Assembly (NCBI RefSeq): GCF_932526225.1
Contig: NC_064043.1
Location: 13,888,085-13,948,084 of the forward strand
From: Nematostella vectensis
Lineage: Eukaryota; Cnidaria; Anthozoa; Actiniaria; Edwardsiidae
Direction: 5' to 3'
Length of the DNA: 60,000 nt
Under the pieces are notes generated by a model. The model had not been told where the DNA came from, did no database searches, and saw only the letters and a program-made list of their open reading frames with translations. Below are positions 58,069-59,459 of this stretch, one piece after another (position 1 is the stretch's first letter; every line of letters begins with the position of its first letter). A program made the translations under genes and the position numbers.

Positions 58069-59386
58069 TGGCGATGGCGATGGCGGTGGTACTGGCGGTT
58101 GCGATTGCGATGGTTGTAATGGTGATGATTGAGTTGATGGTTATGGTTATGGTGATGATGGTGGTGATGTTGATGTTGATGTTGATGGCGATGGTGGTTA
58201 TGTTGATGGTGATGGTGGTATTGATGGTTGTGATGATGGTGATGGTGATTCTGATGATGGTGATGGTAATTGTGGTGATTTGGTGATACTTGCGGTTGCG
58301 ATTTCGATGGTTGTGGTGGTGATGATGGTTATGTTATGATGATGTTGATATTGATGGTTGCGATGATGGTGATTCTGATTCTGATGATGGTGATGGTGAT
58401 TGTGGTGATTTGGTGATACTGGCGGTTGCGATTTCGATGGTTGTGGTGGTGATGGTCGAGTTAATGTTAGTCATGGTGGTCTTTTGATGATGGCAACGTG
58501 ATCACATTTAGAAATTTGCTAATTGATGATGTGAGAATGTAATTACCTTTTGTTTGTATTATTTTGAAGGAACCTCTCTACGAACAACATCAGGCGACTT
58601 GAGCCCTACACATTTCCGAGCGTATTTCAGCTAAAGCTGTAAGTCATGAGTAAAACAGGGTGTCGCTACTTAGAAAACCTGTTTCCCAGTTTTTTTTATT
58701 ATTTGTTACATCGATCGTTGTATATTATCGTTATATGTTGACGTTGGAGGCTCATATTCTACTGACTGTGTTTAATTGGCATTGTGTGAGGATTGTTTAT
58801 TTGCTGATATTTGTCTCTTTGTTGATGCCATTTTTCTAGTGATCTGTCATCTAACAGGTTAGAGGAGATCACATACGACGTGTTTGGGCGCTTTGGTAAC
58901 AATATTAACATGTATGTGACAATCTATGTTTGACAACATGCTCTTCACATGGTTTAGAATATTCAGTATTATAATATAAATGCTTCACAATCACAAACAC
59001 AGCTTAGTTTTTTTTTTATAAACCTACCGTGAATTGTTTAAATTTTGTATTTTTGGTAGTATTATTGGTTGTGACTCGTCGAAATTTTTTGGGCAGCGAT
59101 TGTTGGAATATTCAAATACATTTAAATTCATTCGTATACGCCGTATAAGGAGTTAACTTCGTCTAATTATTTCCATACTTTAAAGTCAATTGCATGTGGT
59201 TGCAGGGTGTCAAAACTATATTGGTTTGGTAGGTATTATAAACAAATTGGTGTCAGTCTCGCATACATGTATTCTATGCAAGTCGTCCACCCTTATCTTA
59301 CGTACGGAATTTTATTTTAGGATTTTCTATAACAACACAATTTCCAAGATAGAGCCAAGAGCCTTAGACATTGGTTACAATACATT
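3936..59386 (+). CDS. Multi-exon MAM-Sushi-SRCR-LRR receptor-like gene (14 exons, 3' end outside window)
   Basis: This entry is the whole gene; exons are listed separately. Fourteen exons bounded by AG and GT join in one reading frame of 1583 nt (527 codons plus 2 nt). The order is signal peptide, MAM, Sushi, SRCR, LRR N-cap, then LRR-type repeats. Every junction keeps phase: 1,1,0,1,1,1,2, then 2 throughout. The product should be secreted or the ectodomain of a membrane protein, since all modules are extracellular families rich in disulfides. One LRR per phase-2 exon is known from LGR/glycoprotein-hormone-type GPCRs, so an LGR-like receptor is one possibility. A GPI-linked or secreted LRR protein is another. 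No transmembrane segment, LRR C-cap or stop codon is visible before the window ends. Extra small exons in the 32.8-kb intron cannot be excluded. I do not recognise a named gene. Confidence 0.85.
4102..4200 (+). CDS. Exon 2: start of MAM domain
   Basis: The acceptor is ctatactctag and the donor GTAAGC. The 99-nt exon is phase 1 to 1. It reads [17 protein letters not shown] and then [10 protein letters not shown]. This matches the start of MAM domains: a first Cys followed by F-x(3-4)-(L/F)-C-G-W and then a W about 10-15 residues on. One N-glycosylation sequon (NAT) is present. The following intron is 6.6 kb and is filled with minisatellites. Confidence 0.8.
4586..5160. repeat. 31-bp minisatellite in intron 2, about 18 copies
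   Basis: The unit is cacgatcatagacccatcca followed by a run of G with a or t variants. Copies differ mainly in the length of the G-run and an aca/agg variant. The same repeat recurs at 7590-8283. Both arrays lead into the sequence ccagtgccgta (5158 and 8313), so they look like two copies of one larger repeat with an internal array. Confidence 0.92.
5161..7589. other. Intron 2 interior between the two minisatellites
   Basis: No exon or RNA gene was recognised. A diverged direct duplication of about 195 bp is present (about 6090-6285 and 6423-6615; both contain tttgtctgcacaca and cccttaccatg). A 17-nt G-run lies at about 5777-5794. Small open frames here have no recognisable domains. Confidence 0.5.
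7590..8283. repeat. Second array of the 31-bp minisatellite, about 23 copies
   Basis: The same unit and orientation as at 4586-5160. Copies become progressively more degenerate toward the right end (for example gatcgcattcccatcc, gttcgtattcccatcc), which is the usual pattern of decay at the edge of a tandem array. Confidence 0.9.
8477..10383. mobile_element. Candidate 1.9-kb element with terminal inverted repeats in intron 2
   Basis: Positions 8477-8506 (ttaaacacgaagg, then cggtataaaagggcc) match the reverse complement of 10355-10383 over about 29 bp with few differences. Inside, an aatatggcggccatttt motif (8546) faces a gccgccatcttg motif (10275), again inverted. The interior is AT-rich and has no transposase, so this would be a non-autonomous element. 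No clear target duplication was found. The rest of this intron (to 10785) has no other recognisable feature. Confidence 0.45.
10786..11012 (+). CDS. Exon 3: MAM domain core
   Basis: The acceptor is tatcacatccctcag and the donor GTGAGA. The 227-nt exon enters in phase 1 and leaves in phase 0. It includes the motifs [32 protein letters not shown] and LRVDADREK, which fit the strand order of a MAM jelly-roll (L-x-F-W/Y-Y ... L-x-V ... L-x-x). Potential N-glycosylation sequons are NYT, NFT, NAT and NSS. The exon is open only in this frame and agrees in phase with exons 2 and 4. Confidence 0.8.
11104..11182 (+). CDS. Exon 4: end of MAM domain
   Basis: The acceptor is tattgcgtttatag and the donor GTATGC. 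The 79-nt exon enters in phase 0 and leaves in phase 1. It reads [20 protein letters not shown] and then KFYEKN. The pattern (I/F)-x-(F/I)-E-G ... (D/R)-I-(A/V)-(I/L)-D-x-I is the closing signature of MAM domains. The following 2.27-kb intron is almost wholly a 28-bp minisatellite. Confidence 0.8.
11213..13410. repeat. 28-bp minisatellite filling intron 4, about 78 copies
   Basis: The unit is acgcacccagacacgcaaat followed by gcacgtac. Variants replace the cccag part with tagatag or cca-ag. The array occupies almost the entire intron between the end of the MAM domain and the Sushi exon. Since 28 is not a multiple of three, every strand and frame cycles through the unit in 28-codon super-repeats, which explains the many long low-complexity open frames. 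None of those is a gene. Much of each unit (tgcacgtacacgcac) alternates purine and pyrimidine. Confidence 0.95.
13451..13630 (+). CDS. Exon 5: Sushi/CCP domain
   Basis: The acceptor is gttcgacaacag, with a weak pyrimidine tract, and the donor is GTAAGA. The 180-nt exon is symmetrical, phase 1 to 1. It encodes one complete Sushi (complement control protein) module with six cysteines: SC-P ... MNC ... TVC-x-FGC ... RRC ... G-x-WSG-x-x-PAC. The ending [10 protein letters not shown] is diagnostic of the family, and six rather than four cysteines resembles the selectin-type Sushi subgroup. Such domains usually bind proteins or glycans outside the cell. Confidence 0.88.
13876..14196 (+). CDS. Exon 6: SRCR (scavenger receptor cysteine-rich) domain
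   Basis: The acceptor is ctctatttcttag. I chose the donor GTATGT at 14197; GTAAGG at 14201 is a second possible donor but breaks phase with exon 7. The 321-nt exon is symmetrical, phase 1 to 1, and holds one SRCR module. It reads IRLTEG, then [43 protein letters not shown] and LAVNC. The R-W-G-x-(I/V)-C and (V)-x-C-R-x-L-G-Y signatures are clear. SRCR modules are ligand-binding domains common in innate immune and adhesion receptors. Confidence 0.9.
14603..14711 (+). CDS. Exon 7: LRR N-terminal cap
   Basis: The acceptor is ctctgttttttag and the donor GTAAGT. The 109-nt exon enters in phase 1 and leaves in phase 2. With the previous exon it reads [19 protein letters not shown], then LPQELILIP. 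The spacing C-P-x-x-C-x-C-x(n)-C is the classical LRRNT cap. The donor lies inside the first unit of a tandem array whose units repeat the donor sequence. Confidence 0.82.
14710..14907 (+). repeat. Four tandem copies of a ~50-bp unit carrying the exon 7 splice donor
   Basis: Units start near 14710, 14761, 14810 and 14857 and read gtgtaagtacaatgttatca, then tagctattactctatgact. The first unit begins at the exon 7/intron 7 junction, so its gtaagtac is the real donor. The second and fourth units repeat gtaagtac exactly, the third has lost it, and gtgagtaa follows the last. The array therefore contains several donor-like sites in a row. Confidence 0.88.
15259..15345 (+). CDS. Exon 8: divergent LRR or linker
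   Basis: The acceptor is gtggttttctttcag and the donor GTAAGT. The 87-nt exon is phase 2 to 2. The peptide ([18 protein letters not shown], then a lysine-rich stretch ending LKIRLL) does not show a clear LRR core. It may be a degenerate first repeat or a spacer after the cap. Splice sites and phase agree with exons 7 and 9, which is the main support. Confidence 0.65.
15600..15870 (+). repeat. Dispersed repeat, copy 1 (inverted relative to 23800-24060)
   Basis: The stretch containing tgcgtgtccgcgacaggatc, then gatctggatgaaacttggc, gggcctcaaatgacc and cgctgctctcaagcatacgc matches the reverse complement of about 23800-24060 across roughly 260 bp. It may be a short non-autonomous transposon or SINE; no ends were defined. 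The remainder of 15871-16900 is non-coding and unremarkable. Confidence 0.8.
16940..17045 (+). repeat. 3' tail-like segment of a SINE/LINE-type repeat
   Basis: The sequence gctaccctcgctaaataaag immediately precedes the ATTGT array. Endings of this sort, followed by a simple repeat in place of poly-A, are known for non-LTR retroelement tails in marine invertebrates. The body upstream was not recognised, so this is a weak call. Confidence 0.35.
17046..17385. repeat. Pentanucleotide microsatellite (ATTGT)41 followed by (ATGGT/ATGGC)27
   Basis: There are 205 nt of pure ATTGT, then an abrupt change to ATGGT, a block of ATGGC in the middle and ATGGT again up to 17385. It gives open frames in five of six readings with repeats such as YCIVL or NTIQY. 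These are artefacts. Confidence 0.96.
17740..21312. mobile_element. Nested inverted-repeat (foldback) region
   Basis: Outer arms: about 17785-17900 (ggctatggagccaagctc, then tttggccgccaatttgaacc, ggaagtaaa) is inverted relative to about 20985-21070 and 21215-21312 (ttacttccggttcaaaatgg, gccaaatcaatact). Inner arms: 18152-18290 against 19225-19372. The centre contains no transposase. A 52-53-bp unit (taagctggtttgattagagt, then gtacagaaacagg) is repeated three times at about 20655-20810. Frames at 19713-20069 (-) and 19962-20291 (+) have no recognised family. It looks like a composite of non-autonomous foldback elements. Confidence 0.55.
18152..19372. mobile_element. Foldback element with arms made of GGACCCGAAA subrepeats
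   Basis: The left arm starts tgtacaggacccgaaatgat and repeats ggacccgaaacgatcc-like units to about 18285. The right arm (19225-19372) is its reverse complement with one extra unit, ending tttcgggtcctgtaca. The two arms share a distal segment (ccccaaggaatt ... attgcggtaatggacaa), which is unique sequence rather than subrepeat. The interior of about 930 bp is AT-rich with no recognised gene. No target duplication was found. Confidence 0.65.
21313..21912 (-). repeat. R repeat, copy 1 (5' ~600 bp, inverted)
   Basis: This is the reverse complement of the first ~600 bp of the repeat at 36278 onward. Shared landmarks are the near-palindrome at 21886-21902, caacacaaaaggtgttcaat, ggaattgtgtttgttaac, ccatagtg-type segment ccactatatggtaaaggg and the cctgaatattcggtccaatg segment. 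It is truncated at its inner side where the foldback region ends. Confidence 0.8.
21913..23091. other. Intron 8 stretch without recognisable genes
   Basis: AT-rich non-coding DNA. Around 22970-23062 the sequence ctctggcttcggcttttccc, then caataaaagattgg followed by (TTGA)n, looks like the tail of a non-LTR retroelement ending in a simple repeat. Nothing else was recognised. Confidence 0.4.
23092..23132 (-). repeat. R repeat terminus only (about 40 bp)
   Basis: The sequence gctggctccgcttttaggca, then gtgcctaaatctatatatta, is identical to the terminus of the other R copies, with the near-palindrome at 23106-23122. Only the end is present, abutting the pentanucleotide array. Confidence 0.8.
23133..23576. 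repeat. Pentanucleotide microsatellite in homogeneous variant blocks
   Basis: The array runs ATTGT/GTTGT (to about 23238), then GATGT about 48 copies (to about 23480, with one phase slip near 23305), then GGTGT about 16 copies and finally CCGTG three copies. Open frames reading SHHITSHH or VVWCGV are artefacts of the array. Confidence 0.95.
23579..23659 (+). other. 81-nt imperfect hairpin, pre-miRNA-sized
   Basis: The arm 23579-23607 pairs with 23631-23659: 17 contiguous perfect base pairs next to a 23-nt loop, a 5-nt internal bulge, then 6 more pairs. It could be a small RNA hairpin, a cruciform-prone insertion scar, or a tiny foldback element. The sequence gatgtat also occurs in the loop. 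It lies in sense orientation in intron 8 of the receptor gene. Expression is unknown. Confidence 0.5.
23800..24060 (-). repeat. Dispersed repeat, copy 2 (inverted relative to 15600-15870)
   Basis: It matches 15600-15870 in reverse complement: gcgtatgcttgagagcagcg, then aaaatgg-type catttgaggccc, gccaagtttcatccagatcg and cctgtcgcggacacgc. The two copies differ by scattered substitutions. The segment between it and exon 9 (24061-24343) has no recognised feature. Confidence 0.8.
24344..24415 (+). CDS. Exon 9: leucine-rich repeat
   Basis: The acceptor is ttttgtcctttag and the donor GTAAGT. The exon is exactly 72 nt, phase 2 to 2. It reads [15 protein letters not shown] and then LYALTFL, a typical 24-residue LRR with L-x-F-x-x-x-x-I-x-x-I-P-x-G-x-F. 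It sits alone between a 9-kb intron and a 32.8-kb intron, both loaded with repeats. Confidence 0.8.
24780..25165. repeat. ~50-73-bp minisatellite with G-runs, 6 copies
   Basis: The unit begins gaggacggcgccttttggga, continues aaaaggatatgggtgagcaa, gacagcaacc and ends in a G-run of variable length. Copies start near 24780, 24851, 24924, 24983, 25036 and 25106; three have internal deletions. Proline-rich frames on the other strand are artefacts. The flank 24416-24779 has no recognised feature. Confidence 0.88.
25455..26225. repeat. Minisatellite of CACCGC-rich units, about 9-11 copies
   Basis: Units contain caccgcaactcaccgcaaag, then aggaactactacctagctta, an A-run and acacacacgccgaatgttca. Unit length varies from about 75 to 95 bp because of the A-run and extra caccgct copies. 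No coding potential is credible. Confidence 0.88.
26527..27575. mobile_element. hAT-like MITE with ~225-bp terminal inverted repeats and 8-bp target duplication
   Basis: Left arm 26527-26755 (cacagggagctcacctcta at the outside) is the inverse of right arm 27365-27575 (tagaggtgagctccctgt at the outside). Both arms carry cttgtctactttttcggcgc-type sequence with substitutions. The 8-mer GCTAAAAT flanks it on both sides (26519-26526 and 27576-27583). An 8-bp duplication and a CAGGG-like end fit the hAT superfamily. There is no transposase inside, so it is non-autonomous. The matching small frames in the two arms are not genes. Confidence 0.75.
27715..28330. repeat. Repeat bounded by ACTAGTCATT inverted ends (copy 1)
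   Basis: It begins actagtcatttaaaaccccc and ends gggggtttcaattgactagt. The interior has two head-to-tail variants of a G/C-run-rich unit (gggggtgggggaattgac, gggggtaggggcatttgac). A shorter relative occurs at 37911-38117. No protein is encoded. It is likely a non-autonomous element. Confidence 0.6.
28632..29340 (+). mobile_element. Solo LTR, family L (copy 1)
   Basis: It starts tgtaaaaacgacagtaggct and ends ttcctccgtggca (TG...CA). It matches the LTR at 44533-45319 (opposite strand) and the truncated copy at 52333-52786. It contains cggtacaggtaccgggcttt, a TATA-like cccctttttatacggtcc (in which tttttata is the core) and a C-run. No internal retroelement region adjoins it and no matching target duplication was seen, so it is an old solo LTR. 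The following 29341-29735 has no recognised gene. Confidence 0.75.
29736..29832 (+). repeat. 5' LTR (97 bp) of the decayed gypsy element
   Basis: The left copy is preceded by the target duplication GTCAT and followed by the primer-binding-like site at 29833-29846. It differs from the right copy by about four substitutions. Confidence 0.92.
29999..34187 (+). pseudogene. Gag-Pol of the decayed Ty3/gypsy element (frameshifted)
   Basis: From 30170 a 768-codon frame gives the rest of Gag, two Cys-His knuckles ([24 protein letters not shown], about residues 171-206), an aspartic protease site DSGAS (280) and RT with [13 protein letters not shown] and the catalytic QRDD (593-596). RNase H continues in other frames (32343-32850). 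A 455-codon frame (32820-34187) is the integrase: His74/His78/Cys108/Cys111 zinc site and D139, D194, E230 with 35 residues between the last two. Frameshifts lie near 32298, 32455, 32708 and 32757. The Gag start is also damaged: the likely ATG at 29999 runs into a stop, and another stop follows upstream of 30060. The last 30-40 codons are acidic and lysine-rich. Confidence 0.88.
34382..34478 (+). repeat. 3' LTR (97 bp) of the decayed gypsy element
   Basis: The right copy is preceded by the polypurine tract at 34371-34381 and followed by GTCAT at 34479-34483. Confidence 0.92.
34484..36275. other. Intron 9 stretch between the 97-bp-LTR element and the R repeat
   Basis: Non-coding and AT-rich. 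A piece at about 35240-35300 (tttcatacacccaaaaagga, then tggaaacatgccaccccc) resembles 5842-5885 in intron 2, so it belongs to a dispersed repeat. No splice-flanked LRR exon was recognised here. Confidence 0.45.
37911..38117. repeat. Short element bounded by ACTAGTCATTTG inverted ends (copy 2)
   Basis: It begins actagtcatttgcgcccctc and ends gggggtatcaaatgactagt, giving perfect 12-bp terminal inverted repeats. It resembles 27715-28330 but is about a third of its length. It is inserted within R copy 2. Confidence 0.65.
38703..38862 (-). repeat. 3' LTR (160 bp) of the young gypsy element
   Basis: It is next to ACTAA at 38698-38702 and appears identical to the other LTR. Confidence 0.93.
38966..42979 (-). 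CDS. Gag-Pol polyprotein of Ty3/gypsy retrotransposon, 1337 aa, uninterrupted
   Basis: A single frame encodes all domains in order. Gag spans about residues 1-230. Two zinc knuckles follow ([27 protein letters not shown], about 235-267). The aspartic protease has DTGSPYTL at 323-330. RT has the catalytic YLDD at 599-602 in [12 protein letters not shown]. RNase H has D748 and TDHKPL (D815). Integrase has its zinc site (H965, H968, C998, C1001) and a D1029, D1083, E1119 core with 35 residues between the last two. Every catalytic residue I can check is present. Gag and Pol are fused without a frameshift or stop, as in some Mag-like elements. The C-terminus has a short [17 protein letters not shown] strand region and no chromodomain that I can see. 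Confidence 0.95.
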   Translation of the reverse strand: MATAALYGNLFAFDETEHNWTEFIEIYEHYFAANKITEDKFKVSILCANVGPKAYHIIKSLCLPEKPADKTFEFITKAVKHHFKPKLSEVSASLYFNSRIRRSNESVMMYVAELRRLAVPCNFGGFLNRAMKDRFIAGINDAEIQQKILSTPDGDLTFDKAFQIAEAYESARRNVREMQKSVAQEEPSVNQVHYSQRPKGKGGPTRQRGNYENKRGQVKGSQKTPMSGDKSGGECYRCGNSHDPQSCWFKDQNCYKCGKKGHAKSACRSGATITHVEEEVFSEDEDSEGGPEGMYHIRNPGNKVPPITVNLEVDGRPIEFEIDTGSPYTLISEETAKTLPSFHKMKSSELDLTSFTGHKLKVLGTIETVVSYHGNSCTTSVVVTNHKRVNLAGRDVVEQLSVISVNHLKETLTLETVLERHPDIFRDELGKMKGTQAKIIVDPSAKPLFYKPRSLPFAMKSKVIAEIDRLVEQDVIEPIRHSDWAAPVVPVLKPNGEIRLCGDYKVTVNKVSKVEQYPIPTLEELTAQIAGGTIYHKLDLSHAYSQVELDPDSRKFTTINTVKGMFQYKRLPYGVASAPAAFQRAIEELLHGIPQVAVYLDDILVTGESTAESLENLEKVLARLDEAGLRLKREKCVFMQDKVVYLGHQIDKTGISPVKDKVEALVKAKTPENVTELKAYLGLLNYYGKFLKGLSQVLHPLHKLLEHGVKWHWGPEQQTCFELTKKMILSAGLLVHYDTERALVLHCDASQYGLGAVLSHIMEDGSERPIGFASRTLSDAEKNYSQLDKEGAAVVFGLKKFHKYVFGRDFDIITDHKPLLSLFHEAKQTPVMASPRIQRWSILMRAYQYHMKYRAGNQHANADCMSRLPLPVKARTEDRVLMIEELEDCSILTSEQISHWTRKDPVLAHVHEYLLRGWPTDDTDPALTPYRKRRDELSVQDGCILWGARVIIPPDGRDQVKRELHSAHPGINRMKALARSYVWWPGMDEELAEIVRRCDVCQDRRRNPPSAPLHPWEYPDGPWKRIHLDYGGPVEGHMLLVITDAYSKWIETYLMKSTTSQATIDKLRECFARNGIPDVVVSDNGPNLISEELSTFFSKNGIQHIPVAPLHPSSNGQAERTVQTVKEGIERTPGRDLTTKLQRFLFQYRVTPHTTTGRSPAELLNGRKLKTRFDLLHPALRGRVRDNQSNMKRYHDGKTPLRAFTAGDLVRAKNFGHGVRWFKGKISKVTGPLSYEVELIDGRLVRRHIDHLLKREADTDVNEKPRGNSNISLGPMELAGVDTVPIESLVPPTSTTPICEPVAATPDDTQSVPIATTESRYPTRVRQTPSHLNDYVL
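43093..43252 (-). repeat. 5' LTR (160 bp) of the young gypsy element
   Basis: It is followed on the plus strand by ACTAA at 43253-43257. The leader between it and the Gag start codon is about 113 nt. Confidence 0.93.
43776..44289. other. Short stretch between R copy 2 and the decayed gypsy
   Basis: A 127-codon plus-strand frame at 43922-44302 has no recognised domain and overlaps the gypsy remnant at its end. I treat it as chance. No other feature was seen. Confidence 0.4.
44533..45319 (-). mobile_element. Solo LTR, family L (copy 2), nested in the gypsy remnant
   Basis: On the minus strand it begins tgtaacaacgacagtagact and ends ttttcctccgtgaca. It interrupts a 60-bp repeat unit: gtgtgtat lies before it and gtatggtcgg after, giving a 4-bp target duplication GTAT (44529-44532 and 45320-45323). 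It is 787 bp. The duplication and the rejoined coding repeat show insertion followed by LTR-LTR recombination. Confidence 0.8.
45320..45556 (-). repeat. In-frame 60-bp coding repeat within the gypsy linker, about 4 copies
   Basis: Each unit encodes 20 residues reading [20 protein letters not shown] on the minus strand. Copies differ by a few substitutions (for example [15 protein letters not shown]). The length is a multiple of three, so expansion kept the frame while the element was active. Confidence 0.85.
46640..46780. repeat. 24-bp AT-rich tandem repeat, about 5 copies
   Basis: The unit is aaaagatactgtaaaatata followed by caat. It lies between the gypsy remnant and R copy 3 and runs into imperfect gatacgata repeats up to the R terminus. 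Confidence 0.88.
49547..51959 (+). mobile_element. hAT DNA transposon (2413 bp) with TIRs and 8-bp target duplication
   Basis: The left end TAGGCTCTTACCGAAAGTGC and the right end, read inward, TAGGCTCTTACCGAAAGTGC form terminal inverted repeats of about 20 bp, followed by looser similarity. The 8-mer CATATTTC flanks both sides (49539-49546 and 51960-51967). The subterminal regions are rich in gcttttttagc-like motifs (for example tttagcattt, aaaaagcact), possible transposase-binding sites. The uninterrupted target (accatatttctatgcc) is preserved in R copy 2 at about 43703-43725. Confidence 0.93.
49817..51681 (+). pseudogene. hAT transposase with N-terminal BED-like zinc finger (one frameshift)
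   Basis: The first frame (ATG at 49817, 98 codons) has a C-x2-C-x13-H-x4-H finger at residues 64-86 ([13 protein letters not shown]). A one-base frameshift between about 50085 and 50110 separates it from a second frame running to the stop at 51676-51678. That frame holds a hAT catalytic region: [16 protein letters not shown] with the first Asp, [12 protein letters not shown] with the second, [10 protein letters not shown], and the C-terminal dimerisation block [20 protein letters not shown] then VFSVLNSAF (last 55 residues). Apart from the frameshift the gene is open, so it is recently inactivated or the base is a sequence error. The finger plus hAT core resembles the CGGBP1-like hAT group (inference). 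Confidence 0.9.
52333..52835 (+). mobile_element. Solo LTR, family L (copy 3), truncated with inverted tail
   Basis: It starts tgtaacaacgaaagtaggca and follows copy 1 (28632-29340) to about 52786 (aggtctgaagcctag). The next ~48 bp (52787-52835; taaccgttcgtctaaggttc, then ccctgaaacggg) are the reverse complement of the segment found about 200 bp further along copy 1 (near 29185-29215). So the end has been inverted and the region between deleted. Confidence 0.7.
52836..55690. other. Intron 9 stretch without recognisable genes
   Basis: A plus-strand frame at 53123-53389 and its minus-strand mirror (53092-53274) have no recognised domain, and I could not show splice sites in LRR phase. A 23-nt perfect palindrome-like sequence with 11-bp arms (caagagaccat, g, atggtctcttg) lies at about 54571-54593. 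Otherwise AT-rich non-coding DNA with scattered gcgcgc patches near 54800-55040. Confidence 0.45.
55765..57030. mobile_element. Foldback element with TTTCGCCCACG subrepeats in both arms
   Basis: The left arm at 55771-55872 reads gtggtttcgcccacgttgtt, then gtatcgcccacgcatcaaga and two more gtttcgcccacgcatcaag units, ending gcccacggata. The right arm at 56895-57020 is its reverse complement: tccgtgggcgaaacacctcg through gtgggcgatacaacaacgtg, then ggcgaaaccac. The interior (about 1.0 kb) has no recognised gene. Flanks share tcgcgacaag on both sides but not directly at the ends, so the target duplication is unresolved. Confidence 0.7.
57181..57261 (+). CDS. Exon 10: leucine-rich repeat
   Basis: The acceptor is tgcgttgttttag and the donor GTAAGT. 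The 81-nt exon is phase 2 to 2. It reads [17 protein letters not shown] and ends EMLFHL. The L-x-L-x-x-N-x-I-x-x-V core is clear; the repeat is three residues longer than its neighbours. One N-glycosylation sequon (NVT) is present. Confidence 0.8.
57637..57708 (+). CDS. Exon 11: leucine-rich repeat
   Basis: The acceptor is a long T-run followed by CAG and the donor is GTAAGT. The exon is exactly 72 nt, phase 2 to 2, and reads [15 protein letters not shown] and then TQLQSL. It is a canonical extracellular LRR (L-x-x-N-x-I-x-x-I-x-x-G-A-F-x-x-x-x-x-L-x-x-L). Confidence 0.88.
57740..58460. repeat. GATGGT/GGTGAT simple-repeat tract in the intron before exon 12
   Basis: Long runs of ggtgat with ggcgac, gatgat and gttgat variants. 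Two nearly identical ~65-bp segments (tggtgatttggtgatact, then gcggttgcgatttcgatggt) occur at about 58275 and 58405. Apparent frames (poly-DG or poly-MV) arise from the repeat. Confidence 0.92.
58570..58638 (+). CDS. Exon 12: leucine-rich repeat
   Basis: The acceptor is tattttgaag and the donor GTAAGT. The 69-nt exon is phase 2 to 2 and reads [20 protein letters not shown], ending LKL. It is a canonical LRR. It follows an intron occupied by a long GATGGT-type repeat. Confidence 0.87.
58840..58911 (+). CDS. Exon 13: leucine-rich repeat
   Basis: The acceptor is ccatttttctag and the donor GTATGT. The exon is exactly 72 nt, phase 2 to 2. It reads [19 protein letters not shown] and ends NIN. It is a canonical LRR with the L-D-L-S-x-N-x-L core. 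Confidence 0.88.
59321..59386 (+). CDS. Exon 14: leucine-rich repeat (last exon seen)
   Basis: The acceptor is aattttattttag and the donor GTGAGT. The 66-nt exon is phase 2 to 2. It reads [18 protein letters not shown] and ends NTL. The LRR core is weaker at its first leucine positions but N-x-I-x-x-I is kept. The gene continues past the window, as the exon ends in a donor and no stop is reached. Confidence 0.82.
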
Positions 59387-59459
59387 GTGAGTACCTATTT
59401 TTGCACGCATAAGAGCACTAAGATCATCTTCAACTTCATAGTCATTGTCATCTTTATAG

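Noticed and set aside
57740-58286. Frames rich in Asp-Gly or Met-Val next to LRR exons
   Set aside because: They come from the GATGGT repeat in the intron; the flanking LRR exons have good donor and acceptor sites that exclude it.
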